Shown piece by piece: positions 46,331 to 55,789 of a DNA stretch of 64,000 nucleotides (position 1 is its first letter; each line of letters opens with the position of its first letter). The position numbers were made by a program, and so were the translations under genes. Below the pieces are notes generated by a model that saw nothing but the letters and a program-made list of their open reading frames with translations, ran no database searches and had not been told where the DNA came from. The DNA is from Desulfobacterales bacterium (lineage in GTDB: Bacteria > Desulfobacterota > Desulfobacteria > Desulfobacterales > JAHDSC01), in the NCBI GenBank assembly GCA_016931455.1, contig JAFGES010000024.1, positions 60,666-124,665 of the forward strand, read 5' to 3'.

Positions 46331-47593
46331 ATGGAAAAAAAAACAGTAAACAAGAAAGGACTAAAGCTGGGGATCAACGGATTTGGTCGAATTGGAAAAC
46401 TGACTCTCTGGCACCATGTCGGAAGGAAATATTTCAATGAAATAGTGGTTAATCTTGGGCGTGAAGCAGGCACCTCTCTTGAAGATATCGCCCATTATGC
46501 AGCAAGAGATTCGACCTATGGATTATTGCATGGTTTCCTCTACGGGCATAAAGCGCAGCCGGTTATTCGGGATATAAATGAAAAAAACGGTTGTATGACC
46601 ATCGATGGTGTAAAGGTCAAATTCTTGAGGTCGCACAGAAATCCAGCTGAAATCGGATGGAGAGACTATGGCGTCAAATTGGTTGTCGATACGACCGGCC
46701 AATTTCTTGATCCAACTCTTTCTCCGGAGCATCCAAACGGCTCCGTGCGAGGACATTTTGAATCAGGAGCGGAAAAAGTCATTGTCTCTGCGCCGTTTAA
46801 AATTAAGGATGAAGGTAAATCCATGCCGGAAGATGCGGTAACAACCGTCATGGGAATCAATGCGAATGATTATGATTCCAGACGTCACAAAATTATTTCC
46901 AACGCATCTTGTACCACAACCTGTCTTGCCCATATGATAAAACCTTTACTCAATTTTTTTGGTTCTAAAAAAATTTTATCTGCTTCCATGACCACTGTTC
47001 ATGCCGTAACGTGCTCACAACAAGTTCTTGACCATCTGCCGAAATCAGGGGCAAAAGATCTTAGAAAAAACAGGAGTATTCTAAACAACATTATTCTTAC
47101 TACAACCGGTGCGGCCAAAGCACTCAAACTGGTCATACCGGAAATGGAAAAAATCAGATTCATTGCAGAATCTGTGAGGGTTCCCATTACAACAGGCTCT
47201 CTGATAATCCTGATGATAAATTTTCAAGAAGAACTATCCGGCGAATCGATTAGAAGAGAATTGATAAATAATATATATGAACAGGCTGCCGCGGACGATC
47301 CCAATGAGTACCTCAAGTATACAACTGAACAGAATGTGTCCGGGGATATTATCGGCATACCCCGGGCGGCTACAATCATAGAAGGACACGAGACCCATAC
47401 ACGCACCGCAGAAGTGACTATTGATTTGGAAAAGGTACCGGGAATTGAAAAAAATATTATATCTTTACTAAAAACACATATTATCGAAATTCCGGTGACA
47501 CAGGCGGTTATTTACGGCTGGTATGATAATGAAAAAGGAAGCTATGTTGTCATGCTGGGTGACAGAACCATTTCAGTGGCTGAGACAATATAA
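46331..47593 (+). CDS. Glyceraldehyde-3-phosphate dehydrogenase, enlarged form
   Basis: The enzyme converts glyceraldehyde-3-phosphate, NAD(P)+ and Pi to 1,3-bisphosphoglycerate. ATG 46331 follows AAAGGGGGAAGC; an upstream ATG at 46316 overlaps that ribosome site. The 420 residues are about 85 more than the usual 330-335: the NAD-binding GINGFGRIGKL and the active site SNASCTTTCLAHM are conserved, but the catalytic Cys is residue 194 instead of about 150, owing to insertions in the N-terminal domain, with further extra sequence later. GWYDNEKGSYV marks the C-terminal helix. It lies directly downstream of the dikinase-like gene; a role in gluconeogenesis or triose metabolism is inferred. Confidence 0.9.
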   Translation: MEKKTVNKKGLKLGINGFGRIGKLTLWHHVGRKYFNEIVVNLGREAGTSLEDIAHYAARDSTYGLLHGFLYGHKAQPVIRDINEKNGCMTIDGVKVKFLRSHRNPAEIGWRDYGVKLVVDTTGQFLDPTLSPEHPNGSVRGHFESGAEKVIVSAPFKIKDEGKSMPEDAVTTVMGINANDYDSRRHKIISNASCTTTCLAHMIKPLLNFFGSKKILSASMTTVHAVTCSQQVLDHLPKSGAKDLRKNRSILNNIILTTTGAAKALKLVIPEMEKIRFIAESVRVPITTGSLIILMINFQEELSGESIRRELINNIYEQAAADDPNEYLKYTTEQNVSGDIIGIPRAATIIEGHETHTRTAEVTIDLEKVPGIEKNIISLLKTHIIEIPVTQAVIYGWYDNEKGSYVVMLGDRTISVAETI

Positions 47594-47796
47594 TGTGCTT
47601 CTCAAACTCCCAGGAACTAGACAATTATTTGTTTTATTAAAAACCATACAATATGGTACCCATTCGATAGGTTTTTCCTCATAAAAATTATTTGTGGAAG
47701 ATTAGTAAATATAATATACTTAATAAAATTTTGTACATTACAAAAAACTTCTGAAAAAGATTTGGCAATATATATCTCTTTAAAATATAAAATGTT

Positions 47797-48882
47797 ATGT
47801 CATTTTTGATCCAACGAAAAAAGACTGCTCAAATACAGGTCGGAAATATAAAAATCGGAGGGACGGCACCCATTACCGTCCAGTCCATGACGAATACATT
47901 CACACAGGATGTTCAGGCTACTGTTCAGCAAATAAAACGCTTGGAAGAAGCCGGCTGTGAAATTGTACGGGTTGCCGTACCGGATGCGGATGCGGCTGCA
48001 TCTATTGCGGCAATAAAGAAAGAAATATCAATTCCTTTAATCGCAGACATCCACTTTGATTATCGGCTGGCAATCGCTTCAGCAAGAAATGGGGCAGATG
48101 GCTTAAGATTGAATCCGGGGAATATTGGGGGCATTGATAAAATAAAAGCGATTGTTAAGTGCGCAAAAGAATATAACATCCCAATCCGAATCGGTGTCAA
48201 TTCAGGTTCCGTGGAAAAAGATTTATTAAAAAAGTATAATGGAATAAGTGCTGAAGCAATGGTTGAAAGCGCGATGCGGCACATGGATATGTTAAATTCA
48301 TTAGACTTTCATCAAATTAAAGTTTCAATCAAAGCATCCGACGTGCATCGAACGATCGATGCCTATAGACTCCTTTCTTCAAAATCAGACGTTCCACTTC
48401 ATGTCGGGGTGACGGAGGCTGGGACACTTTATTCCGGAATCGTTAAATCTTCACTTGGAATCGGCATGCTGCTGGCTGAAGGTATCGGTGATACGATTCG
48501 GGTTTCATTGACACGCGACCCGGTTGAAGAGGTGCGCGTAGGATACGAAATTTTAAAAGCCTTAAATATTCGTCGTTGTGGACCTGAAATCATTTCATGT
48601 CCGACTTGTGGTCGTTGCAGAATCGATTTGTTCAATATTGTTGAGCAGGTGGAAAACGCCCTTTTACTTGAATCTTTACCGATTAAAATTGCAATTATGG
48701 GCTGCATTGTAAATGGACCGGGTGAAGCAAAAGATGCGGATATCGGAATAGCAGGTGGTGAAGGAACCGGCATACTTTTTAAAAAAGGGAAAATAGTCAA
48801 AAAATTTCCCCAGGAAAAACTGGTAGAAGTATTATTAAAAGAAGTTAGGCAATACAAAAAAACAAAATCCCGCCACATGTAA
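47797..48882 (+). CDS. ispG: 4-hydroxy-3-methylbut-2-enyl diphosphate synthase
   Basis: IspG (GcpE) reduces MEcPP to HMBPP in the non-mevalonate isoprenoid pathway with a [4Fe-4S] cluster. The 361-residue protein has the TIM-barrel N-terminus (GGTAPITVQSMTNTFTQD, DIHFDYRLA, LRLNPGNIG) and cluster ligands in CPTCGRCRIDL and MGCIVNGPGEAKDADIG. The length is typical for bacteria without the plant-type insertion. No clear ribosome site precedes ATG 47797. proS follows on the same strand after 113 bases. Confidence 0.97.
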   Translation: MSFLIQRKKTAQIQVGNIKIGGTAPITVQSMTNTFTQDVQATVQQIKRLEEAGCEIVRVAVPDADAAASIAAIKKEISIPLIADIHFDYRLAIASARNGADGLRLNPGNIGGIDKIKAIVKCAKEYNIPIRIGVNSGSVEKDLLKKYNGISAEAMVESAMRHMDMLNSLDFHQIKVSIKASDVHRTIDAYRLLSSKSDVPLHVGVTEAGTLYSGIVKSSLGIGMLLAEGIGDTIRVSLTRDPVEEVRVGYEILKALNIRRCGPEIISCPTCGRCRIDLFNIVEQVENALLLESLPIKIAIMGCIVNGPGEAKDADIGIAGGEGTGILFKKGKIVKKFPQEKLVEVLLKEVRQYKKTKSRHM

Positions 48883-48995
48883 ACCTTGAATTGGCAAGGG
48901 ATCGAGAATAGTTTTCATTTGAAATACCAATCGACACCGGTCGATTACGGTCAAGAGAATCCTATCAGGGTGGAAAAAAGAGAGGTTAATGGGTT

Positions 48996-50516
48996 ATGGG
49001 AAAAAAAGGAAAAACTGCAATCACACCCACAAGGGCTGAAGATTATCCGGAATGGTACCAAGAGGTCGTTAAGGCTTCGGATATGGCAGAACGATCTCCT
49101 GTTCGAGGCTGTATGGTTATAAAGCCATGGGGGTATGCCATATGGGAAAATATAGTGCGTGAACTAGATGATATGTTTAAAGCAACAGGCGTTAAAAACG
49201 CATATTTCCCTCTCTTTATCCCTTTAAGTTTTCTTGAAAAAGAGGCTGAGCATGTCGAAGGATTTGCGAAAGAATGTGCTGTCGTTTCACACCACAGACT
49301 CGAAAAAGACCCTGAGGGGGGGCTCAAACCCGCCGGAACGCTAAATGAGCCATTGATTGTGCGGCCGACCTCTGAAACCATTATTGGAGATTCTTTTTCA
49401 AAGTGGATTGTCAGTTATAGGGATCTTCCACTGCTGATAAATCAGTGGGCCAATGTCGTTCGATGGGAAATGCGAACTCGTATCTTCCTGAGAACAAGTG
49501 AATTTTTATGGCAAGAAGGACATACCGCCCATGCAACAAAGGAAGAAGCGATAGAACGTACTCAGATGATGCTCCAAATCTATGCACAGCTATCCGAACG
49601 GTTTTTAGCAATGCCTGTGATCAAAGGAAGCAAAACGCCCGCAGAAAGATTCCCCGGCGCGGTTGATACACTTTCTATCGAGGCAATGATGCAGGATAGA
49701 AAAGCCCTGCAAGCCGGCACGTCGCATTTTCTCGGACAAAATTTTGCCAAGGCTTCTCAGATCAAGTTTCAGTCTGCCGCAGAAATAGAAGAATATGCCT
49801 GGACTACCTCCTGGGGTGCTTCTACTCGACTCATCGGCGGACTTATCATGACGCACGGTGACGATGACGGTATCCAGCTTCCACCGAGAATCGCATCCTC
49901 GCATGTCGTGCTTATTCCGATTATTAGGAAACCGGATGAAAGATCTAAAGTGATGGAGTTTACCGAAAACCTTGCAAAAGAACTAAGAGATCGGTTCTAC
50001 CATCACCGTCGTCTGAGAGTTGAGATTGATGATCGTGATATCGGTGGCACTCGAGGATGGGATTGGATTAAAAAAGGAATACCGCTAAGAGTTGAAATCG
50101 GGCCGAGAGACATTGCCGAAAATTCAGTATATGTCGGCCGAAGAGATAAGCCCCACAATATTAAAGAGTCAATAAATCGGGAACATTTTGTTAAAAAGAT
50201 AACAAGTATATTGGATGAAATACAATCAACACTGTTTGAAAAAGCCTTATTATTCAGAAACGATCATACAATATCGATCGATGACAAAAAAATATTCTAT
50301 GATTTTTTTACTCCACAAAATCAAGCAAAACCTGAAATTCATGGTGGATTTGCATTATCTCATTGGTGTGGCTCCGATGACTGTGAATCAAAACTAAAGG
50401 ACGATCTGACGGTGACTATCCGCTGTATTCCTTTTGATAAAGAGGATAAAGAAGGTAATTGTATTTATTGTGGTAGGCCCGGCAGCTCTCGCGTAATATT
50501 TGCAAAAGCCTATTAA
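48996..50516 (+). CDS. proS: Prolyl-tRNA synthetase, short (archaeal/eukaryotic-like) form
   Basis: The enzyme charges tRNA(Pro). At 506 residues, without the roughly 180-residue editing insertion of the common bacterial form, it belongs to the ProS type 3 group shared with archaea and eukaryotes. Class II motifs are visible: motif 2 in VVRWEMRTRIFLRTSEFLW (QEGHTAH follows) and motif 3 in GGLIMTHGDDDGIQLPPRI; a C-terminal zinc-type domain (WCGSDDCE and CIYCGRPG) and terminal Tyr are also typical of this form. An open frame from 48886 overlapping the start is not supported. Confidence 0.95.
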   Translation: MGKKGKTAITPTRAEDYPEWYQEVVKASDMAERSPVRGCMVIKPWGYAIWENIVRELDDMFKATGVKNAYFPLFIPLSFLEKEAEHVEGFAKECAVVSHHRLEKDPEGGLKPAGTLNEPLIVRPTSETIIGDSFSKWIVSYRDLPLLINQWANVVRWEMRTRIFLRTSEFLWQEGHTAHATKEEAIERTQMMLQIYAQLSERFLAMPVIKGSKTPAERFPGAVDTLSIEAMMQDRKALQAGTSHFLGQNFAKASQIKFQSAAEIEEYAWTTSWGASTRLIGGLIMTHGDDDGIQLPPRIASSHVVLIPIIRKPDERSKVMEFTENLAKELRDRFYHHRRLRVEIDDRDIGGTRGWDWIKKGIPLRVEIGPRDIAENSVYVGRRDKPHNIKESINREHFVKKITSILDEIQSTLFEKALLFRNDHTISIDDKKIFYDFFTPQNQAKPEIHGGFALSHWCGSDDCESKLKDDLTVTIRCIPFDKEDKEGNCIYCGRPGSSRVIFAKAY

Positions 50517-50582
50517 TTAATTTAAGTTTGAATATTTAAACCTTGAACTCATACAATTAAGGAAATCTTATTATAACGACTT

Positions 50583-52730
50583 ATGATCAGGATTAATGAT
50601 ATAATTGATAAAATTATGGAGTACAATCCTGACGCAAATCTGGATATCATCGAACGTGCTTATGTATATTCGGCTCGGGTTCATCATGGTCAAATCCGGC
50701 TTTCCGGAGAACCATATCTATCCCATCCGCTCGAAGTAGCAGGCATTTTAGCCGATATGAATCTTGATGTTGTCAGTGTAGCCGCTGCCCTCTTACATGA
50801 TGTGATTGAAGACACATATGCGACTGCGGATGAAATCAAAGTTATGTTCGGAGAGGAAATTTGCCATATTGTATCGGGCGTAACCAAATTGAGCAAACTT
50901 CCGTTTCACAGTTCCCAGGCACGTCAGGCCGAAAGCATCAGAAAAATGATTTTAGCCATGGCGGATGATATCCGAGTTATCCTGATCAAACTGGCCGACC
51001 GGCTTCACAACATGAGAACGCTGCAATTTCACAAAAGTGAACAAAAAAAAATAAAAATCGCCCAGGAAACGCTTGATATTTACGCGTCGATTGCTGCTCG
51101 TCTCGGAATTTATTGGATCAAAAATGAGCTGCAAGATAAATCTTTTATGTACTTGCAACCCGAAGAATATACTAAAATAAAAAATCTTGTCAGTAAGGAT
51201 AGAGAAGCTCGAGAAAATTACATCGAATCGGTTAAAAATTACATTAAAAAAAAAATGGATGAAAACAATCTTAAATGCATGATCTTGGGCCGATATAAAA
51301 ATTTTTACAGTATTTATCAGAAAATGATTAACCAGAACCTTGCATTTGAAGATGTTTACGATATCATTGCTTTCAGAATTATCCTGGATACGATCCCTCA
51401 GTGTTACGAAGCATTGGGGCTTGTACACGCCTTGTGGAAACCGGTCGCCAAAAAGTTCAAGGATTATATTGGGATGCCTAAGCCCAATATGTATCAGTCT
51501 CTACATACAACAGTTATCGGACCGGTAGGGGAGCGTATTGAAATACAGATCCGCACCCATGAAATGGATCGAGTTGCAAAATCGGGCATTGCCGCTCACT
51601 GGAGTTATAAAGAAGGCAAAAGCTTCAATGAAGATATCATTAAAACCTTTGCCTGGATTCAAAATCTAGTTGAGAATCAAGAAAATTTCAGAGATCCAGA
51701 TGAGTTTCTCGAAAATGTTCGGATAGATCTTTTCCCAGATGAAATATATGTGTTTACCCCAAACGGGGAAATTAAATCCTTACCCAAAGGAGCGACACCC
51801 ATCGATTTTGCTTATCTCATTCATTCAGAGGTTGGAAACCAATGCACGGGAGCCAAAGTAAACGGCCACATGGTTCCTCTTCAATATAAACTTAAAACCG
51901 GCGAAATCGTTGAAATTATCACATCGAAAGGGCATCACCCCAGCAAAGACTGGCTGAATTTTGTTAAAACGGTTAAAGCCCGCTCCAGGATCAGGCAGTG
52001 GATAAAAATTCAGGAAATAGATCGGAGTATCGCCCTAGGTCGAGAAATGTGTGAAAAAGCTTTTCGAAAATACCGTCTGAATTTTAATACTTTACTAAAA
52101 TCGGAACAGATGCAAGCGGTGACAGAGCATTTCACCTTCAAATCCGTCGATGATTTGATTGCCAGTGTTGGCTATGGTAAAATCACGCCACTGCAAATTG
52201 TACGCAAATTCCTTACCAAAGAAGAGCCGGAAGAAACACATGAATCGATATTTAATAAAATAATCGGCCGGGTCCGAAAAAAGAAACCCAAAACAGGGGT
52301 TGTCGTTAAAGGAGTTGATGATATTCTAATAAAATTTGGAAAATGCTGTCAACCGGTTCCCGGGGATTCGATTACAGGATATATTACACGTGGCTATGGC
52401 GTAACCATCCACCGGACTAATTGTGTGAATGCCTTAAAAATGAATCCGGAAAGGCAAATTGCAGTCGAATGGAACGTAGAGATTACAGAAACATATCCTG
52501 TAAAAATACGCGTTCGTTCTTACGATAGAGTCGGTTTGTTAGCTGACCTTGCAGCTGAAATCAGCAAAAAAGGAGCAAATATACTCACTGCATCAACTGA
52601 GCTTCGAGAAAATGGAATTGTTGACGGTTTTTTCACCATAGCCGTTGAAGATACCGAACACCTCAACAAAGTTCTAACATCCATTAAAAAAGTAAGGCTT
52701 GTTCAAAGAGTAAGCCGGGTAGATAGTTAA
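50583..52730 (+). CDS. Bifunctional (p)ppGpp synthase/hydrolase (Rel/SpoT family)
   Basis: The 715-residue protein controls the alarmone (p)ppGpp. Domains in order: HD hydrolase ([44 protein letters not shown]), synthetase ([19 protein letters not shown]), TGS ([21 protein letters not shown]), a helical/zinc-type region ([20 protein letters not shown]) and a C-terminal ACT domain. The intact HD box and the (R/K)FKD motif predict both activities. It overlaps the stop of convergent rpmB by three bases through a shared TTAA. No other relA-type gene is in the window. Confidence 0.96.
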   Translation: MIRINDIIDKIMEYNPDANLDIIERAYVYSARVHHGQIRLSGEPYLSHPLEVAGILADMNLDVVSVAAALLHDVIEDTYATADEIKVMFGEEICHIVSGVTKLSKLPFHSSQARQAESIRKMILAMADDIRVILIKLADRLHNMRTLQFHKSEQKKIKIAQETLDIYASIAARLGIYWIKNELQDKSFMYLQPEEYTKIKNLVSKDREARENYIESVKNYIKKKMDENNLKCMILGRYKNFYSIYQKMINQNLAFEDVYDIIAFRIILDTIPQCYEALGLVHALWKPVAKKFKDYIGMPKPNMYQSLHTTVIGPVGERIEIQIRTHEMDRVAKSGIAAHWSYKEGKSFNEDIIKTFAWIQNLVENQENFRDPDEFLENVRIDLFPDEIYVFTPNGEIKSLPKGATPIDFAYLIHSEVGNQCTGAKVNGHMVPLQYKLKTGEIVEIITSKGHHPSKDWLNFVKTVKARSRIRQWIKIQEIDRSIALGREMCEKAFRKYRLNFNTLLKSEQMQAVTEHFTFKSVDDLIASVGYGKITPLQIVRKFLTKEEPEETHESIFNKIIGRVRKKKPKTGVVVKGVDDILIKFGKCCQPVPGDSITGYITRGYGVTIHRTNCVNALKMNPERQIAVEWNVEITETYPVKIRVRSYDRVGLLADLAAEISKKGANILTASTELRENGIVDGFFTIAVEDTEHLNKVLTSIKKVRLVQRVSRVDS

Positions 52731-52918
52731 GAGGCCTTAATAACCCGACCGGACTTAATACAGCTCGTGCAAACGACAATTTTTTTAACTCTTCCATTCC
52801 GCAACGCCCGTACTCTCTGAAGATTTGGATTAAAACGGCGTTTCGTCACATTATGAGCGTGACTTACATTATTACCAACAAGAGGTTTTTTCCCGCATAT
52901 TTCACACATTTTAGACAT
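52727..52918 (-). CDS. rpmB: Ribosomal protein bL28
   Basis: This large-subunit protein is 63 residues long, with the L28 hallmarks [19 protein letters not shown] and RRFNPNLQ. The two CxxC pairs (C5/C8 and C48/C51) make it the zinc-binding C+ form. AGGAAAAATTATT lies before the ATG. Its TAA stop and that of relA/spoT share the TTAA at 52727-52730, so the convergent genes have no space for a terminator between them. Confidence 0.96.
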   Translation of the reverse strand: MSKMCEICGKKPLVGNNVSHAHNVTKRRFNPNLQRVRALRNGRVKKIVVCTSCIKSGRVIKAS

Positions 52919-53047
52919 AATAATTTTTCCTAATCGTTATAGAAATAAATTGCCTGAGTTTATCAACACACCGAATTTGTGAAAAAAAATAGTTTATCTT
53001 GATACACTAAATTTTTATATGTGTAAAGTACTTTTCTTAAAAATGCC

Positions 53048-53707
53048 TTATTTCAAATATTCTTGGGTTAAGGATGCTTCACACATGGCTATATAACGTA
53101 GTGCCTCCTGATGAATTCCGACATCGGGGTACTTGGAAAGTACGGTTTTAAATCGTTGCATAGCCGCTTTGTAATGTTTGTTTTTATAATAAAAGAGCCC
53201 AACATAGAATTCATGCCCGGCAAGGCTATCGTGGCATTTTTTTTTGTATTCTCCGGCCTTTTTTGCATAAGTGTCATCAGGGAATTGTCCCGTCAACCGG
53301 TTGAATGCATCCAATCCTTTCTTAGCACATGTCTGGTCTCTATCCACTGTATCTAACTGTTCAAAATAGCAAAGACCGATCTGGTAAATAATGTAAGGTA
53401 TTGCCTCATTGCGAGGATGGAGGCTCTCAAACTCTCCATATGCAGAAATAGCCTCTTCATACTCCTTCAAGTAATAGTGAGCATCAGCGATTTTTAATTC
53501 CGCAAGAATCGCATATTTACTAAAAGGATACCAATCTCTTAATTTTTCAAATAATTCTATTGCTTTTCTATAATTACTGTTTTTGAATTCGTTTATCCCA
53601 CTACTTGCCAGTTCTTGAGCAGATTTTTCTTCTCTGATCTCAAACCAGGCACAACCTGAGCATTCAAACAATAAAAGGAAAATTAAAATAAAAATACGTT
53701 TCATCAT
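53048..53707 (-). CDS. bamD: Outer membrane assembly lipoprotein BamD
   Basis: The 219-residue lipoprotein is part of the BAM complex that inserts beta-barrel proteins. It has a signal peptide with lipobox CSGC (Cys 19), then TPR-like helices: LASSGINEFKNSNYRKAIELF, WYPFSKYAILAELKIADAHY, EYEEAISAYGEFESLHP, and YKAAMQRFKTVLSKYPDVG near the end. This order and length are typical of BamD/YfiO. It overlaps the end of trxB by four bases (ATGA), so it is the distal gene of trxA-trxB-bamD. A Gram-negative outer membrane is implied. Confidence 0.9.
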   Translation of the reverse strand: MMKRIFILIFLLLFECSGCAWFEIREEKSAQELASSGINEFKNSNYRKAIELFEKLRDWYPFSKYAILAELKIADAHYYLKEYEEAISAYGEFESLHPRNEAIPYIIYQIGLCYFEQLDTVDRDQTCAKKGLDAFNRLTGQFPDDTYAKKAGEYKKKCHDSLAGHEFYVGLFYYKNKHYKAAMQRFKTVLSKYPDVGIHQEALRYIAMCEASLTQEYLK

Positions 53708-54630
53708 TTTATATTATTAATATAATGTTCTGCTGAATAAGCGGCAATAGAAGCATCACCCTCCGCAGTTGTAAGCTGTCGCAGAGGTGTATCTCTTACA
53801 TCACCTGCTGTAAACACACCCTCTACCGAAGTCTGCATATTTGAATTTGCAACAATAAAACCAAATTCATCCAGTTTAACCGCATCTCCTAAAAATTTGG
53901 TGTTAGGTGTAATTCCTACCCAGATAAAGCATCCATCTATATCAATATCGCTAATTTTTCCGCTCTTTAAGTTCTTAATGGACAATTTTTCGACTTCGTT
54001 TGAACCTTTAATACCAGTTACCACCGAATTCCATATAAAATCTATCTTATTATTATTGAAAGCTCTTTCTTGAAGGATTTTATCTGCGCGCAGTTGATCC
54101 CTTCTGTGGATCAGGTAAACCTTTTTTGCAAATCGGGTTAAAAACAAACTTTCCTGGACAGCGGTATCGCCTCCACCGACGGCTGCCACAATACGGTCCT
54201 TGAAAAAAGGTCCATCACAGGTAGCGCAGAAGGACACCCCTCTTCCATAAAAAGCGTCTTCACCGGAAACACCTAATTTCTTGGGGGATGCACCTGTGGC
54301 AATAATAATAGTATACGCCGTAATGGTTCGATCATTGAGTTGAATTTTCTTAATCTGCTCGGACAAATCCAAGGAAAGAACTTCGTTGGTTTCAATATTC
54401 AAATTAAATCGTTTTACCTGTTCCGTCATTTTTTGAACAAGATCAACCCCGCTCAGGCCATTCGGAAAACCAGGATAATTCTCAATCCAATCCGTTACAA
54501 GAATCTGTCCGCCGAGTACAAGCTTTTCAATGAGGATCACATTCAATCGGGCGCGTGCTGCATAAAGCCCTGCAGTGAGACCAGCAGGTCCTCCGCCGAT
54601 TATGACAAGATCGTAATCAGCGCTTTTCAT
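53704..54630 (-). CDS. trxB: Thioredoxin-disulfide reductase
   Basis: This FAD/NADPH flavoprotein reduces thioredoxin. The 308 residues show the FAD-binding IIGGGPAGLTAGLYAARA at the N-terminus, the redox centre CATC in SFCATCDGPFFKDR, the NADPH-binding GGGDTAVQESLFL with HRRDQLRA, and the C-terminal FTAGDVRDTPLRQ. It follows trxA after 11 bases and is coupled to bamD by a 4-base overlap. Confidence 0.96.
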   Translation of the reverse strand: MKSADYDLVIIGGGPAGLTAGLYAARARLNVILIEKLVLGGQILVTDWIENYPGFPNGLSGVDLVQKMTEQVKRFNLNIETNEVLSLDLSEQIKKIQLNDRTITAYTIIIATGASPKKLGVSGEDAFYGRGVSFCATCDGPFFKDRIVAAVGGGDTAVQESLFLTRFAKKVYLIHRRDQLRADKILQERAFNNNKIDFIWNSVVTGIKGSNEVEKLSIKNLKSGKISDIDIDGCFIWVGITPNTKFLGDAVKLDEFGFIVANSNMQTSVEGVFTAGDVRDTPLRQLTTAEGDASIAAYSAEHYINNIK

Positions 54631-54641
54631 TAATAAATTTC

Positions 54642-54968
54642 CTATACAATCTTTTTTATCGTCTCTTCGAGTTTTGATTTACCGACTAAACCTGTGATCT
54701 GATCGACAACATTCCCTTCTTTAAAGAAAATAAGCGTTGGGATTGCTTTGATTCCATATTTACTCGGAATACTAGGATTATTATCAATGTTACATTTTGC
54801 AATTTTAATTTTATCACCAAAAACACCTGCCAGCTCTTCAATAACAGGTCCAATCGCCTTGCAGGGGCCGCACCAAGGAGCCCAAAAATCCACAAGCACG
54901 GGTTTTTCGGCTTTTAGTACTTCGGTATCAAAGCTGCTCTCATCAATTTCAATAATGCCTTCCGCCAT
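54642..54968 (-). CDS. trxA: Thioredoxin
   Basis: The 108-residue thioredoxin has the active site WCGPC within VDFWAPWCGPCKAIGPV and the cis-Pro loop KAIPTLIFFKEG. ATG 54968 is chosen because AAAGGAC lies eight bases upstream and it gives the usual N-terminus; the frame runs further upstream to 55043 but overlaps the promoter. It heads the trxA-trxB-bamD operon, so redox supply and outer membrane assembly share one transcript. Confidence 0.95.
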   Translation of the reverse strand: MAEGIIEIDESSFDTEVLKAEKPVLVDFWAPWCGPCKAIGPVIEELAGVFGDKIKIAKCNIDNNPSIPSKYGIKAIPTLIFFKEGNVVDQITGLVGKSKLEETIKKIV

Positions 54969-55014
54969 GATATATGTCCTTTCTTTAAAAATTATCCTTA
55001 AATAAGTTTTTTTA

Positions 55015-55043
55015 AATATAATCTGATACAAGTATATTGTCAA
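55015..55043 (-). promoter_or_regulatory. Sigma-70-type promoter for trxA-trxB-bamD
   Basis: Minus strand: TTGACA (55043-55038), 17-bp spacer, TATATT (55020-55015). Predicted start near 55008, leader about 40 bases. Confidence 0.75.
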
Positions 55044-55264
55044 CCATGTTCAGATGTCTCTAACTTTGTCTCCCAATTAAAAATATTTCCCTCTGATTTG
55101 CTTAAAGATATTTTATAGCGATAATTTTTTACTAGTATTTTTCGGCACTTTTTTATGAACTATTTTACATAATTTTAACCTTTAAACGTTAGAATTTTGC
55201 CAGGAGTTTAGAATGAATGTATAAGCAACTAACCGATATTAATAAAAAAATATTTTTTTATATT

Positions 55265-55279
55265 TGGCACAAAAATTGC
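55265..55279 (+). promoter_or_regulatory. Sigma-54 promoter (-24/-12)
   Basis: TGGCAC (55265-55270), five A residues, TTGC (55276-55279), followed by T. All ten key bases match the consensus and the GG-GC spacing is exact. Predicted start near 55291 on the plus strand; the next gene on that strand begins 500 bases further on. Confidence 0.55.
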
Positions 55280-55789
55280 TTAATTATATCAAGTAGAAAG
55301 AAAAAATCAGCTTTTGGTAAAAACATTTTTTGGAGTTTTGTTTGTGTTTTTTTGTTTTTTGATATATGCCAACAAACTATATTCAAAATTATTGCGGAGC
55401 AGAACTTACAATAAGTTGATAAATAAATTATGATTCTGTTTCCGAACCCGTTATATCGATTCGACTGGGATGGGAGTTATCGGTATTTCCGGATAAATAA
55501 GGTTCGTCAATTCTAGTATAAATAAATTAGTATGGTTTTTTGAAAAACTTTTTGCCGACAGCATTTGAGTATTTTTGGACTTAAGTATTTGTAATCTTTG
55601 GCCTTATATATTTTTATATTTATTAAGTATATTAGGACAATTTTAAATTTTTAGCCGATAAATTCAAATACTGCCGAAATGATCAGAAAGCTATTCTTAT
55701 GCTTTTTGCAAAACCCTCACAAGCAAAATTTTTTTTTACAAACTATCACCTATAAAATTACATAAAGAAACGTCGTTAAACTATAAATT

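Larger units (their letters stand above)
54969..55789. other. 820-base AT-rich intergenic region with a sigma-54 site
   Basis: Besides the trxA promoter it contains a textbook -24/-12 element at 55265-55279, a weak GTTTTT/AAAAAC hairpin with TTTTT (55535-55553), and a GCCGATAA at 55654 without a matching -35. Small open frames such as 55217-55414 have low-complexity, Lys/Phe/Ile-rich products and are not supported. A small RNA is possible. Confidence 0.4.

Noticed and set aside
48886..49122. 78-residue open frame overlapping the start of proS
   Set aside because: It overlaps proS out of frame, has no motif, and the proS reading is unequivocal from 48996.
55217..55414. 65-residue open frame in the trxA/transglycosylase gap
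   Set aside because: Lys/Phe/Ile-rich low-complexity product without a ribosome site; it also spans the sigma-54 element.
55654..55661. GCCGATAA upstream of the transglycosylase gene
   Set aside because: No TAAA-like -35 at 15-16 bases, so not accepted as a sigma-28 promoter.
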